A DNA stretch of 64,000 nucleotides from Paenibacillus lautus NBRC 15380 (GCF_004000945.1 NZ_BIMF01000010.1:1-64000), one strand, 5' to 3'; positions 17,685 through 26,649 are shown, counted from the first letter of the stretch. Numbers and translations: made by a program. Notes: generated from the letters alone by a model not told the origin.

Positions 17685-18048
17685 ATCAAGATTGTCGGCC
17701 TCTGTTCTGAGGAGGATGTATCCGCTCCGGTCGCTGTTGAAACCAGGAAAACAGGATGATATTCTTGCGGTATTTTCCCGGTTTCAAAGGCGAACGCCAG
17801 GTCTCCTCCACCGATACATCCTCTGTTCTTGGGCTCGGCCTCCAATCTTTCCCACAAAGAGAGCCATCCCTTTCGTCTGGGATGGCTTTTTGGGGGCTGG
17901 GCGGGGGAGGAGCTAAGCTGACCCGTTCAACATGGTCAGCTAGCCTAAACATCACACCCGGATTGCCGGGCATGCTGTGAATCCCCTTTTGGACTCACAG
18001 GCTTGCCGGCTTGGAGGGACTGCTGGTGCCCCGGTGCAGTCCCTCTTA
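17685..18048 (+). repeat. Intergenic structured repeat, copy A (364-base unit)
   Basis: First copy of a unit that recurs 364 bases later with high identity. It holds four to five hairpins in a row. The first is a long imperfect palindrome, 17712-17827 (GAGGATGTATC paired with GATACATCCTC; inside it GTTGAAACC with GGTTTCAA and GGAAAA with TTTTCC). Next are a terminator-like hairpin 17861-17895 (AGCCATCCC / GGGATGGCT then TTTTT), then GCTAAGCTGACC / GGTCAGCTAGCC at 17917-17944. Then come the GCCGGGCATGCTGTGA / TCACAGGC arms at 17963-18010 and AGGGACTGC / GCAGTCCCT at 18015-18044. The short open frames inside are artefacts of the palindromes. Confidence 0.8.
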
Positions 18049-18400
18049 ATCAAGATTGTCGGCCTTTTCTGAGGAGGATGTATCCGCTCCGGTCGCTGTT
18101 GAAACCAGGAAAACAGGATGATATTCTTGCGGTATTTTCCCGGTTTCAAAGGCGAACGCCAGGTCTCCTCCACCGATACATCATCTGTTCTTGGGCTCGG
18201 CCTCCAATCTTTCCACCCACGAAAAGAAAGCCATCCCTTTCATCTGGGATGGCTTTTTTTGGGGGCTGGGCGGGGGAGAGGCTAAGCTGACCCGTTCAAC
18301 ATGGTCAGCTAGCCAGATTTATAGCCGGACATGCTGTGAATCCCCTTTTGGTCTCACAGGCTTGCCGGCTCGGCTTGAGGGACTGCCACTGGCTCGACCT
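18049..18400 (+). repeat. Intergenic structured repeat, copy B
   Basis: Second copy of the unit, same hairpin order and near-identical sequence over about 330 bases. A few substitutions occur: CTCTGTTCTG becomes CTTTTCTG, and ATCCTC becomes ATCATC in the long palindrome. Its last hairpin module (GCCGGaCATGCTGTGA...) is repeated a third time at 18411-18460. Confidence 0.8.
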
Positions 18401-18410
18401 CCGAATGGCC

Positions 18411-18460
18411 GGGCATGCTGTGAATCCCTTTGGGGCTCACAGGCTTGCCGGCTTGGCTTC
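18411..18460 (+). repeat. Third copy of the GCCGGGCATGCTGTGA hairpin module
   Basis: GCCGGGCATGCTGTGA paired with TCACAGGCTTGCCGGC, matching the modules at 17963 and about 18325. The rest of the 364-base unit is absent, so the modules can duplicate separately. Confidence 0.7.
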
Positions 18461-18549
18461 TTCGTCTCGGGGGCTGCAGCTTTCCCCTATCATCTCTGAC
18501 AAATAACACGCTGCAGGCCCTCTAAAGCGCAGCCGAGCCCCTTACACGA

Positions 18550-18587
18550 AAAAAAGATCATGCCCACATCATGAGCATGATCTTTTT
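18550..18587. terminator. Bidirectional terminator left of the DUF6081-like gene
   Basis: Stem AAGATCATGC / GCATGATCTT with A7 to the left and T6 to the right. It ends the leftward transcript of the prenyltransferase pair and bounds the repeat array. Confidence 0.85.
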
Positions 18588-18602
18588 TCTACTATATTAA
18601 CA

Positions 18603-19334
18603 CTACTCTTTTATCGTAACCGTTACGGGAGAGTATTCGGCAATGACGGTTTGTCCATGCACGGATACGCTGCCCTGCGGCGTAAGATCTTTTTCGGTCA
18701 TGATGCCAAGCGCGATGGTGAATTTGTTGAACTTGATCGGGATGTTCTTCTCCCGGCGGATCTCTTCACCGTTCACGTAGAAGATCGCTTCGTCCTCGGC
18801 ACGATTATACGTGATTTTGTACGTGTTGAATTCCCGCGGGGTGAAGTGTGTATCTTCCTCTTTAAAAATGCAGAAGTAACGAGTCTTGTCCGATTCCGGC
18901 ACCTGCACGCCCGGGAACGGCAGGACGGCATACACGCTGGCGTATTTGTCATTCGAAGCAAAAAAGTCCAGTGCTGCGCCCGTACTGAAATCCAGCAGGT
19001 TCAAAGATACGTAGCCGTCATACAAGTCGCCGGGAACCGTACCTTGGGTGCGTGCCCGAATTTGAAGCTCGAAGGTCACCTCGCCGGATTCCGGCACTTC
19101 CACCTCTTCGTTGGAATAGTACATATGCTTGGCATTATCAAGAATTTGGATTTGATCATTCTGGCGGCTGAGCGGCGCGCGCACGTACAGGATGCCGTTG
19201 CGGACGATCACGACCGCATTCGGCTCGCGATATTCCCAGAATGAACCGTCCGGCAGCGGGAAACCGCCGATTTTCCAAGTCCCGGTCTCGGACAGGATAG
19301 AGTGAAAATCACCAAAAACGCGTTGTTGTTCCAT
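18603..19334 (-). CDS. Conserved protein, DUF6081-like, beta-rich
   Basis: 243 residues, beta-strand rich, no signal peptide or membrane span. From memory it resembles the DUF6081 family, whose members look like lectin/glucanase (LamG-type) jelly rolls; strings such as FELQIRARTQG, DGYVSLNLLDFSTG and FNTYKITYNRAEDEAIFYVNG fit such a fold. No glycosidase catalytic signature is visible. It starts 17 bases after the stop of the UbiA prenyltransferase gene, so it probably acts with that enzyme. Function unknown; the family name is moderately sure. Confidence 0.62.
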   Translation of the reverse strand: MEQQRVFGDFHSILSETGTWKIGGFPLPDGSFWEYREPNAVVIVRNGILYVRAPLSRQNDQIQILDNAKHMYYSNEEVEVPESGEVTFELQIRARTQGTVPGDLYDGYVSLNLLDFSTGAALDFFASNDKYASVYAVLPFPGVQVPESDKTRYFCIFKEEDTHFTPREFNTYKITYNRAEDEAIFYVNGEEIRREKNIPIKFNKFTIALGIMTEKDLTPQGSVSVHGQTVIAEYSPVTVTIKE

Positions 19335-19351
19335 CTACTTCCCCTTCTTCC

Positions 19352-20278
19352 TTACAAAGTCTGAATGATTCCCTGGATGAGCAATGACAGGATCAGCACG
19401 CCACCGCAGCGCATAGTCGTCATCGTTGAGGCGCCCATCAGCGGTAAATACGCTTCGGAACGGTTGCTGTCCTTCAGTCTTCCATAGACAAGATACAACG
19501 GAATAATCGTAAGCAGTGCAATCAATGCGTAAGGCGGGAGCGCCCCGGCCAACACGCAGGCTATCAAGGATAAGCAGGCCAACAGCAGCAGGACCCGCGA
19601 GAAGCTCAGCGCTCTTTTTTCACCCCATACCACAACCAAGGTCTTCTTCCCGGCCTGACGGTCTGCCTGCCAATGCAAAAAGTGATGATTAAACAAAATC
19701 AGCGTTGTCAGCAGCCCGATGGGCAGTGACAGCAGCAGCGCCCGGACATCCATATGTGAGGTTTGAACGTAGTATGCGCCCATCACCGGCAAAATACCAA
19801 AGGATAGCAAAATCGCAATCTCGCTGAAACCTTTGCCGCGATATCCGAATTGAATCGGCGGTGCGACATAGAAATAAGCGATCAACCCGCCAAGTCCGCC
19901 GAAGACGAAAGCCCACCAGCCACTGATCAAACTGAGGATAATGCCGCTCAGCGCAGCAATCCCGAACAGCGTCCAGGTAACGATCTCGAATTTACGGAGC
20001 GACCAGACGCCCTTCGTCAGAAAACCGGAGTTCGTGGAGATCGCATCCACATGCTCCTGTGCTTCCGTGTCCGTTCCATTCTTATAATCCCACAAATCGT
20101 TCACCATATTGGAGAACAGATGGGCAGCGCCGCTTCCGATCAAGGTCAATAAAAAGAGGCCTATATGAAATTCACCTATCCATACATAAGCCCCGAGTGC
20201 TCCCAAAGCAACCGGAATCAGCATAACGGGAATCACTTTGATTCGGGAAGCTTTTTTAAACTGTTCAAGGGCATCCAC
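19352..20278 (-). CDS. UbiA-superfamily prenyltransferase
   Basis: 308 residues with about eight to nine membrane spans. The first Asp-rich motif is NDLWDYKNGTD (near residue 61) and the second is DRQAGKKTL around residue 201. UbiA enzymes transfer a polyprenyl chain to an aromatic or other acceptor, or cyclise terpenes, using Mg-diphosphate bound at these motifs. It could be MenA-like, but no menaquinone genes are nearby. GTG start after AAGGAG. Co-transcribed with the DUF6081-like gene, which suggests a dedicated prenyl-product pathway instead of housekeeping quinone synthesis. Confidence 0.82.
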   Translation of the reverse strand: MDALEQFKKASRIKVIPVMLIPVALGALGAYVWIGEFHIGLFLLTLIGSGAAHLFSNMVNDLWDYKNGTDTEAQEHVDAISTNSGFLTKGVWSLRKFEIVTWTLFGIAALSGIILSLISGWWAFVFGGLGGLIAYFYVAPPIQFGYRGKGFSEIAILLSFGILPVMGAYYVQTSHMDVRALLLSLPIGLLTTLILFNHHFLHWQADRQAGKKTLVVVWGEKRALSFSRVLLLLACLSLIACVLAGALPPYALIALLTIIPLYLVYGRLKDSNRSEAYLPLMGASTMTTMRCGGVLILSLLIQGIIQTL

Positions 20279-20430
20279 TTTGGTTATGCTCCTTTCCTTC
20301 TATAATACAGAATAGAACGCCTGCAGACAGCTACAGACGTTAACGTTGTGAAACATGGAACTTGCATAAATAAGAATATCATAATTGTCGAACTTTGTAA
20401 TCCGTTTGTTAGAACTTGGCTATGCAGCCA

Positions 20431-21408
20431 TTATACCGATGACCGTTCGATCAGCTCAAAGGCAAGCTCCTTGCGAATCGGCTCTTTCTGCTCCCCTTGA
20501 ATATGCGCATATAACATCTTGAAGGCCTCGGAACCCATATCAAACAGTCGGTTATCAATCGTGGTGAGACCCAGCATTTTGCCGATGGGCTGGTTGTCGA
20601 AACCGATGACCGCGAGCTCTTGCGGAATGGAGAGTCCTCTCTTCTCGGCTTCATAGATCAAACCGGCGGCCACATGGTCACCCGTTACCAATAAACTGCT
20701 TGGGCGTTCCTCCATAGCAGACAGCCGATCCATAATTGCCGCACCGTCTTCCAGATCGATACAACCTTCCAAAATCCATTCCTGGCGGTAAGGCTCGCCG
20801 ATCTCCTTAAGCACTTCTTCATATGCCACTTGGCGTGCTCTCGTGCTCGGACTGTCCAGTCTTCCCACCGTGAAGCCGATGCGTCGATGTCCCCGCTCTA
20901 TCAAATATTGCATGGCACTGCGAAATGCCTCCGCATGGTTTATATATATAGAAGAAAATAATCGTTCGCCCGCATCCTGACAGCATACGATCGGTCCGTA
21001 AGCGCAGTAGGCTTCGATCTGTTTTGGAGTCACGGCCGACGATAAAATAATGATGCCGTCAATCTCGCGGTTACGCAGCATCTCCAGCACTTCCACTTCC
21101 TTATCCGGCGCATACCCGGTTTGGCACAGGATCAGGCGATAGCTAGCGGCAAGCGCTTCTTGGCCGGCTCCCTCCATTAGCAAGGAGAAGTAGGCATGAT
21201 TAATAAACGGCAGCATGATGGCAATATTCATCGTTTTCCCTGTAATCAGATGGACCGCATTCATATTCCGGGCGTATTTCAGCTGTTTCATGGTCTCCAA
21301 CACGCGTGTCCGCTTATCTTCTCTGACATAGGGATGATTGTTCAGCACCCGGGATACCGTTGACACCGAAACGCCTGCCAGCTTGGCAATCTCTTTAATA
21401 TTAGCCAC
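20431..21408 (-). CDS. LacI-family transcriptional regulator
   Basis: 325 residues. The N-terminal HTH IKEIAKLAGVSVSTVSRVLNN (residues 4-24) is the LacI signature. The C-terminal sugar-binding-like domain (IAIMLPFINHAYFSLLMEGAGQ, then SSLLVTGDHVAAGLIYEAEKRGL) gives the usual length. GTG start with GGGGG nine bases upstream. It stands 153 bases from the prenyltransferase gene and faces no obvious sugar operon within the window, so its target is unclear. Confidence 0.9.
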   Translation of the reverse strand: MANIKEIAKLAGVSVSTVSRVLNNHPYVREDKRTRVLETMKQLKYARNMNAVHLITGKTMNIAIMLPFINHAYFSLLMEGAGQEALAASYRLILCQTGYAPDKEVEVLEMLRNREIDGIIILSSAVTPKQIEAYCAYGPIVCCQDAGERLFSSIYINHAEAFRSAMQYLIERGHRRIGFTVGRLDSPSTRARQVAYEEVLKEIGEPYRQEWILEGCIDLEDGAAIMDRLSAMEERPSSLLVTGDHVAAGLIYEAEKRGLSIPQELAVIGFDNQPIGKMLGLTTIDNRLFDMGSEAFKMLYAHIQGEQKEPIRKELAFELIERSSV

Positions 21409-21577
21409 TCCTTCAAGCCCCCTTCATCCACTGGTTCCTTCCTGATACTATCATGATTGCTTTCCCTATTCAAAGGGAGGCAACCCGGCAGCAGAAGGCT
21501 GATGTCAGCGTGTACGCAATATCTATGTCTTCCTTTTTTTGGTACGATTAATATATCATCCCTACGGAGGCATCGGC

Positions 21578-21895
21578 ATGTCTAAACTGTTCAAGATACT
21601 TGGCGTTATATGGCTCATCGGCGGTTTTATCGGAGGAGTTATCGTTCATATCATAATGGAAGGCAATTGGTTAACCGGTATCACTTGGCTGATTAGCGGT
21701 GCTATCTCAGGCGCGCTGTTCTATACGGTAGGTGAAATCCATGAAATCGTGTGGGAAAATAATGCCCTGCTCCGGGAAGTACTGCACCATCTTCCTGAGC
21801 AGCCTGGCGACAAAAAACCGCCCCTTGGAAATTCCAGGGCTAATCTCAGCGCACTGAAGAATTATAAGATGAACGCAAAAGATGAACAACGATAA
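21578..21895 (+). CDS. Small membrane protein, two spans (105 residues)
   Basis: Two hydrophobic segments (ILGVIWLIGGFIGGVIVHII and TWLISGAISGALFYTV, residues about 6-50) are followed by a hydrophilic tail of about 55 residues. The ATG at 21578 has CGGAGG 8 bases upstream; the longer frame to 21539 is not needed. I do not recognise a family. It is separated by 182 bases from another small membrane gene on the same strand. Confidence 0.7.
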   Translation: MSKLFKILGVIWLIGGFIGGVIVHIIMEGNWLTGITWLISGAISGALFYTVGEIHEIVWENNALLREVLHHLPEQPGDKKPPLGNSRANLSALKNYKMNAKDEQR

Positions 21896-22077
21896 AAAGA
21901 GACTTGATCTGGTATGCTTTTCATACTTTACACTGAGGTTGGGTGGAAACCTTCATTCATTGTCAGCGTGACCGCAAGGGCGTGATGGCAAGGGCAAGGC
22001 TTCTGCCTTTTTATCATGATTCGCGAAACTTGGACCTTGTCCATTACGTTATCCTTGTCAAAAGGAGCTGATGGATA

Positions 22078-22251
22078 ATGGAGACGTTTGGCAGAGGATG
22101 CCTGTACATTATTATTGGCATGGTTGGATTGTTACTGCTCGCCCTTCTATTGGGGACGACGATTACGCTCCCTTGGTTTATCTTCATTCCGCTTATCATT
22201 ATAGCCTTTGCTGTAGCTGCATCCAAGAGCAAGCACAAGGATGATGATTAA
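22078..22251 (+). CDS. Small membrane protein (57 residues)
   Basis: Open frame METFGRGCLYIIIGMVGLLL... with two hydrophobic spans (residues 8-27 and 31-48) and a charged KSKHKDDD tail. AAGGAG lies 10 bases before the ATG; an ATG 7 bases upstream is out of frame. It is below the usual ORF-length cut-off. No family recognised. It ends before the bidirectional terminator at 22362. Confidence 0.6.
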   Translation: METFGRGCLYIIIGMVGLLLLALLLGTTITLPWFIFIPLIIIAFAVAASKSKHKDDD

Positions 22252-22361
22252 GTGAAACCGCGGGTAAGTCGCCGGATGCTAGAGAGGTTGTTAACGCGTT
22301 GTTCTCTGATCCATATGCGAGTTAGACCAATCAGCCCGATGATCTAGCCACTGTACCCCAA

Positions 22362-22386
22362 AAAGACTCCCTTGAAGGGAGTCTTT
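22362..22386. terminator. Bidirectional terminator between small membrane gene and PEP-hydrolase-like gene
   Basis: Perfect stem AAAGACTCCC / GGGAGTCTTT with loop TTGAA, A-run left and T-rich right. Confidence 0.85.
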
Positions 22387-22425
22387 ATCATTCCAGATGA
22401 TTCCGATCATTCTTATCTTATCGAT

Positions 22426-23256
22426 TTATTTCGAGATATTCTTAAATGCCTCTGTTTGCTGCTTAATGCCAACCTCCGTGGCAAAACGTTCGATGCTGGA
22501 TGCTCCGAAGAATCCCTCCACGCCCTTGGTTTTGGACAATACATACGCCGCATCTTCAGGTTCTGCAATCGGACCGCCGTGGCACAGAATCATAATGTCC
22601 GGGTTGACGGCTTTTCCGGCATCACAGATCGCCTGAATCTTTTCAACGCAATCATCGAGTGTCAATGCCGTTTTCGCACCTATGGTGCCTTTCGTGGTAA
22701 GACCCATATGGGCAACCAGGACATCGGCTCCGGCTTCGGCCATCTTCTTCGCTTGATCGACGTCAAACACATACGGGGTTGTCAGCATATCCAGCTCATG
22801 CGCCTTCCGGATCATCTCAACCTCAAGATCATAACCCATCCCCGTCTCTTCCAGATTCGCCCGGAATACGCCGTCAATCAAGCCAACCGTCGGAAAGTTC
22901 TGCACGCCCGCAAAGCCTTGCTCCTTCAGCTGTTTCAGAAAAATATCCATGATCCGGAACGGATCCGTGCCGCAAACACCCGCCAACACCGGCGTATGCT
23001 TCACGACCGGCAGCACCTCATTCCCCATGTCCACCACAATCTGGTTCGCATCTCCGTACGCCATCAATCCGGCGAGCGAGCCGCGCCCAGCCATCCGGTA
23101 ACGGCCCGAATTGTATATAATGATCAGGTCTACACCGCCGGCTTCGGCGCTCTTGGCCGATATGCCCGTCCCCGCTCCTGCTCCCAATAATACTTTACCG
23201 GCTGCTACCTCCGATTTTAATTTCGATAACACTTCCGCTCTTGTTGTCATTGCCAT
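22426..23256 (-). CDS. PEP-hydrolase-family TIM-barrel protein (Tm-1 C-terminal type)
   Basis: 276 residues, a TIM barrel of the phosphoenolpyruvate-hydrolase-like family (COG5564 type). Conserved segments are LLGAGAGTGISAKSAEAGGVDLIIIYNSGRYRM (split as GAGAGTGISAK and IIIYNSGRYR), VCGTDPFR, NFPTVGLIDG and LCHGGPIA. In plants the Tm-1 virus-resistance protein is a fusion of UPF0261 and this barrel; here they are separate neighbours. The enzymatic reaction in bacteria is not established. AAGGAGG site before the ATG. Last gene of a three-gene leftward cluster. Confidence 0.82.
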   Translation of the reverse strand: MAMTTRAEVLSKLKSEVAAGKVLLGAGAGTGISAKSAEAGGVDLIIIYNSGRYRMAGRGSLAGLMAYGDANQIVVDMGNEVLPVVKHTPVLAGVCGTDPFRIMDIFLKQLKEQGFAGVQNFPTVGLIDGVFRANLEETGMGYDLEVEMIRKAHELDMLTTPYVFDVDQAKKMAEAGADVLVAHMGLTTKGTIGAKTALTLDDCVEKIQAICDAGKAVNPDIMILCHGGPIAEPEDAAYVLSKTKGVEGFFGASSIERFATEVGIKQQTEAFKNISK

Positions 23257-23313
23257 GATCTTTTCCTCCTTCTGTGTGAATACCTGAGTGTGATTGTGTT
23301 GCCTGTGCCAAAC

Positions 23314-24525
23314 TCACTGCCGTTTCATCAGTTCCATCAGCTTATCGGCCGCAGCCACGGCAAAGGCTTGATCATTAATGTCCGTATTCATTTCGATCAA
23401 CTCAACGGTTTTACGGTCTATGCGTTGTCTTAACGTATCAAACAGCTTCTCATCCTCTTCCGGTCCATGGAATGCTTCACCTTCTACATCGAGCATCGAT
23501 ACGCCCTTCAATGGGAGCATAAGCACCGTAGGACCTTGCGAACCATTAAGCTTCTCTGCAATCTTCTCGCCAAGCTGCCGGTTCTCCTCAACCGTAGTCC
23601 GCATCAGCGTAACCGAGGGGTTATGCTTGTACAGATTCCGTTCCCGAAATGCCTCCGGCACGGTATCATAAGGACCAAAGTTGACCATATCCAGCGCTCC
23701 CGTAGATACGACCTGCGGCACCTTGCAGCGACCGGCTGCTTCCAGCCGATGCGGACCAGCCGCCAAAACGCCGCCCACCAGCTCATCGCACCATTCCGTT
23801 GTCGTCAAATCCAGCACACCGTCTATATATCCGGCCTCAATGAGGCTTTCCATCGTTTGCCCGCCCGTACCTGTTGCGTGAAATACAAGCACTTCGTAAC
23901 CATGCAACTCCAGATGCGCCCTGGCATAATCCATGCAAGGGGTTGTGACCCCAAACATCGTCGCTGCAACCAGCGGCTTCTTATCCATCGGGGGCGCAGA
24001 TTCGAACTGAACCATACCGGCGATCGCATGTGCCGCGTTCGTGAATATTTTGGTGGAAAACGAGTTCAGTCCGGATACATCCACGATGGACGGGAACATG
24101 ATGATATCACTTGTCCCCACATAAGGAGCCGTATTGCCGGATGCGACCGTGGACACCATCAGTTTCGGAACGCCGATCGGCAATGCCCTCATGCCTGCTG
24201 TGACGATCGAAGTACCTCCAGTACCTCCGAATGACAGCATGGCGTCGAATTTGCCCTCTGCATACAGCTTTGGTACGATTTTTTCCATTCCTTGAGCCAA
24301 TACCTCAGTCCCTGCGGAACGGTCCTTCCGGGCCGCGATCTCGCGTATATCCACACCAGCTGCCGCTGCAACCTCGATGTTGGATACATCCGGCGTGAAC
24401 ATCGGCTCGAACACACCGCTATGAATCGTAAACGTCTTTAATCCCAAGCCCTCGATAACGGATTTAACGTATGAAAACTCGGCACCCTTCGAATCAAATG
24501 TCCCCGCAATAGCTACCGTCTTCAC
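23314..24525 (-). CDS. Tm-1-like ATP-binding protein (UPF0261)
   Basis: 403 residues. It starts MKTVAIAGTFDSKGAEF and has LSFGGTGGTSIVTAGMRALP, MVSTVASGNTAPYVG and VLVFHATGTGGQTMESL, the UPF0261 / Tm-1 N-terminal signature that binds ATP in the plant homologue. The GTG at 24525 is 8 bases after GGAGGAGG; the open frame to 24543 is the ribosome site itself. It lies 57 bases upstream of the TIM-barrel gene, with which it probably forms one complex. The reaction is unknown. Confidence 0.85.
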   Translation of the reverse strand: MKTVAIAGTFDSKGAEFSYVKSVIEGLGLKTFTIHSGVFEPMFTPDVSNIEVAAAAGVDIREIAARKDRSAGTEVLAQGMEKIVPKLYAEGKFDAMLSFGGTGGTSIVTAGMRALPIGVPKLMVSTVASGNTAPYVGTSDIIMFPSIVDVSGLNSFSTKIFTNAAHAIAGMVQFESAPPMDKKPLVAATMFGVTTPCMDYARAHLELHGYEVLVFHATGTGGQTMESLIEAGYIDGVLDLTTTEWCDELVGGVLAAGPHRLEAAGRCKVPQVVSTGALDMVNFGPYDTVPEAFRERNLYKHNPSVTLMRTTVEENRQLGEKIAEKLNGSQGPTVLMLPLKGVSMLDVEGEAFHGPEEDEKLFDTLRQRIDRKTVELIEMNTDINDQAFAVAAADKLMELMKRQ

Positions 24526-24653
24526 CGTGCAGACCTCCTCCATATCTCATCTAAAGGATCGCTTGCACCCGTCCTGACAGGTCCGGCATAGGATCCCTAC
24601 AAGACCATAATACAGCGCTTTCAAATAAAAAGGATCGTATCGATGTACGATCT

Positions 24654-25895
24654 TTATGTATATTTGTCTTTCATATGCTGACGATAGTATTGGGGAGAAG
24701 TTCCCGCGTATTTTTTGAAGGTTTTGCTGAAATGAACATAGTCAGGGTAGCCTACCAGCTCCGCTATTCTGCTCAGGGACAGCTTGCTGTGCTTCATGAT
24801 TTCCTGCGCTTTGTGAATCCTGTATTTGGCTATATATTCCGGAAAGCTGCATCCCACTTCCCTGTTAAAAAGCGCGCTCAGATGCGTTCGTGAAACATGA
24901 ATTCGCTCTGCCAGCTCGGTCATTGAAATCGGACCCGCGTAATGCTCGGCAACATACTCCTTTACAAAAGCAACATAATCCATCGGCTCTTCGAGCCGTG
25001 TCAGCTTCTCCATCAGCTGCCGATCCTGCTCCAGATGGCCCGTTGCCTTAAAACGAAACGTTGCATCCACAATGGCTTCTTCCGTCGGCGTTCGTTCAAA
25101 GCTCGATCCGCCCACGTAACCCATGGCTGACGTGTTGTCATACATATACTGAACATCGATCGGCGTATGGACGGGACCGCCATACACCAGCTTGATCGGC
25201 CGCCTGCCCGAAGCGTCACATACTTCAAATATGTCTCTGGCGATTTCCGCCCCCTTCTCCAGCGACCATGCTTTCGTGGTGCCCATCAACCCGCCTGCCG
25301 TGACGCCCAAATGGGCGCAGATGATATCGGCTCCCGCATCCAGCATCCACTTCGTCTGCTCTGGAGTAAAAACAAAGGCCATCGTAAACATATCTTGCTC
25401 ATGAGCAGCCCGGATGGCATCCACCTCCTGCAGATAGGTGATGCCTTCTTCCTCCAAGGCTTCACGGAACTGTCCATCAATCAGTCCCACGGTCGGATAG
25501 TTGATAATGCCGGCAAAACCGCTGCCGCGGATGATGGCCAAGTAATCGGGAAGCTGAATGGTTGGATCTGTCCCGCATATGCCGAAGATCACCGGTATGT
25601 CACGGACCACCGACAGAATCTCCCGCGAGCCGAATTCCATCACCATTTCATTGCAGTTCGCATAGGGCATGAAACCCGCCAGGGAGCCGAGCCCCATCTG
25701 CCGAAATCGGCCCGAATTCAGGGCCAGTATCAGATCGGCACCGCCCCTAACCGCATATTTTGCCGAGATTCCTGCCCCTGCCGCAACGCCAATCAATCGC
25801 TCCTGCGTCTGTATTCCTTTATGTAATCGGTCTAAAATTTGTTCTCTGGTCGTTATCAAAGCTATTGGTCCCCTTATCTTCAATCTGACCGTCAT
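24654..25895 (-). CDS. TIM-barrel PEP-hydrolase-like protein fused to AraC DNA-binding domain
   Basis: 413 residues, two parts. Residues about 15-285 are a second copy of the TIM barrel (GVAAGAGISAKYAVRGGAD, GICGTDPT, INYPTVGLIDGQ, YGGPVHTP). Residues about 310-410 are an AraC/XylS double helix-turn-helix (MTELAERIHVSRTHLSALFN...RIAELVGYPDYVHFSKTFKKY). The likely reading is a regulator that uses an enzyme-derived barrel to sense a metabolite handled by the two downstream genes. It is transcribed first in the cluster, 128 bases before the UPF0261 start. The ATG at 25895 follows AAGGAA by 10 bases. Confidence 0.85.
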   Translation of the reverse strand: MTVRLKIRGPIALITTREQILDRLHKGIQTQERLIGVAAGAGISAKYAVRGGADLILALNSGRFRQMGLGSLAGFMPYANCNEMVMEFGSREILSVVRDIPVIFGICGTDPTIQLPDYLAIIRGSGFAGIINYPTVGLIDGQFREALEEEGITYLQEVDAIRAAHEQDMFTMAFVFTPEQTKWMLDAGADIICAHLGVTAGGLMGTTKAWSLEKGAEIARDIFEVCDASGRRPIKLVYGGPVHTPIDVQYMYDNTSAMGYVGGSSFERTPTEEAIVDATFRFKATGHLEQDRQLMEKLTRLEEPMDYVAFVKEYVAEHYAGPISMTELAERIHVSRTHLSALFNREVGCSFPEYIAKYRIHKAQEIMKHSKLSLSRIAELVGYPDYVHFSKTFKKYAGTSPQYYRQHMKDKYT

Positions 25896-25939
25896 CCATC
25901 ATCGTTTCCTTATATCGCTAAACCTATTATAAATGTATA

Positions 25940-26575
25940 TCAATAGAGACGTTTAGTGTAACTGTCCTGCATTCCCCGGGTAACGTACTCCTCCGTCACG
26001 CTATCCTGATTCACATGATCCGCTATGATCTTGGACGGATTCGGCAACTGTTCGCTTGGTATCCAGGAATCGGGATTCCATGCTTGCGAACGCATGAAAG
26101 CTTTTGCGCAGTGGATGTAGCATTCATCGACCCGTACCCCGATGCCAAGCCATGACCGTTTGTCCTGTACGCTGAGCTGATCCAAAATGTCTTCGTCCCT
26201 AACCAAGACGGCGCTGCCGTTGACACGCAAAGTCTCCTTCAAACCCGGTATGACAAACACGATGCCGACTCTCGGGTTGGACAAGATATTGCGCAGCGAA
26301 TCAAACCGTCGATTGCCCGGCCGTTCCGGAATGACCAAACAGGATTCATCCATCACATGTACAAAGCCCGCCGCATCTCCCCTGGGCGAAACATCGCAGT
26401 AACCGGATGCGTCCGAAGTCGCCATAAATAGCAACGGACTCTTCGCTATGAAGTCTTTACAGTGAGGATCCAATCGATCTATCGCTTTATGTTTGACCAC
26501 GTGATTGGACTCGCCGAACAGGTCGCGAAGCTCCTCCTCCGATGTAATGACGGACTGAAAAGGACTTTTTGTCAT
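25940..26575 (-). CDS. Pyridoxamine 5'-phosphate oxidase-family FMN protein (DR_2398 type)
   Basis: 211 residues, split-barrel flavin-binding fold. Motifs are SPLLFMATSDASGYCDVSPRG (key DVSPRG), LVIPERPGNRRFDSLRNIL and VGIVFVIPGLKETLRVNG, characteristic of the PPOX DR_2398/MSMEG_1061 family. Such proteins bind FMN or F420; the exact substrate is open. It lies 45 bases upstream of the AraC-barrel gene on the same strand, so it may belong to the same transcript. Start has a GGGGGAA site. Confidence 0.85.
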   Translation of the reverse strand: MTKSPFQSVITSEEELRDLFGESNHVVKHKAIDRLDPHCKDFIAKSPLLFMATSDASGYCDVSPRGDAAGFVHVMDESCLVIPERPGNRRFDSLRNILSNPRVGIVFVIPGLKETLRVNGSAVLVRDEDILDQLSVQDKRSWLGIGVRVDECYIHCAKAFMRSQAWNPDSWIPSEQLPNPSKIIADHVNQDSVTEEYVTRGMQDSYTKRLY

Positions 26576-26649
26576 CGTAGTTCCCCCCTATTAGCTACCT
26601 CTTATACCTTTGTTATAACATTCTTTTCGGCTTTTCACTGTACGAAAAG

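Noticed and set aside
17692..18499. Several open frames in the hairpin array
   Set aside because: They come in near-identical copies on both strands because the DNA is palindromic and duplicated; no ribosome sites.
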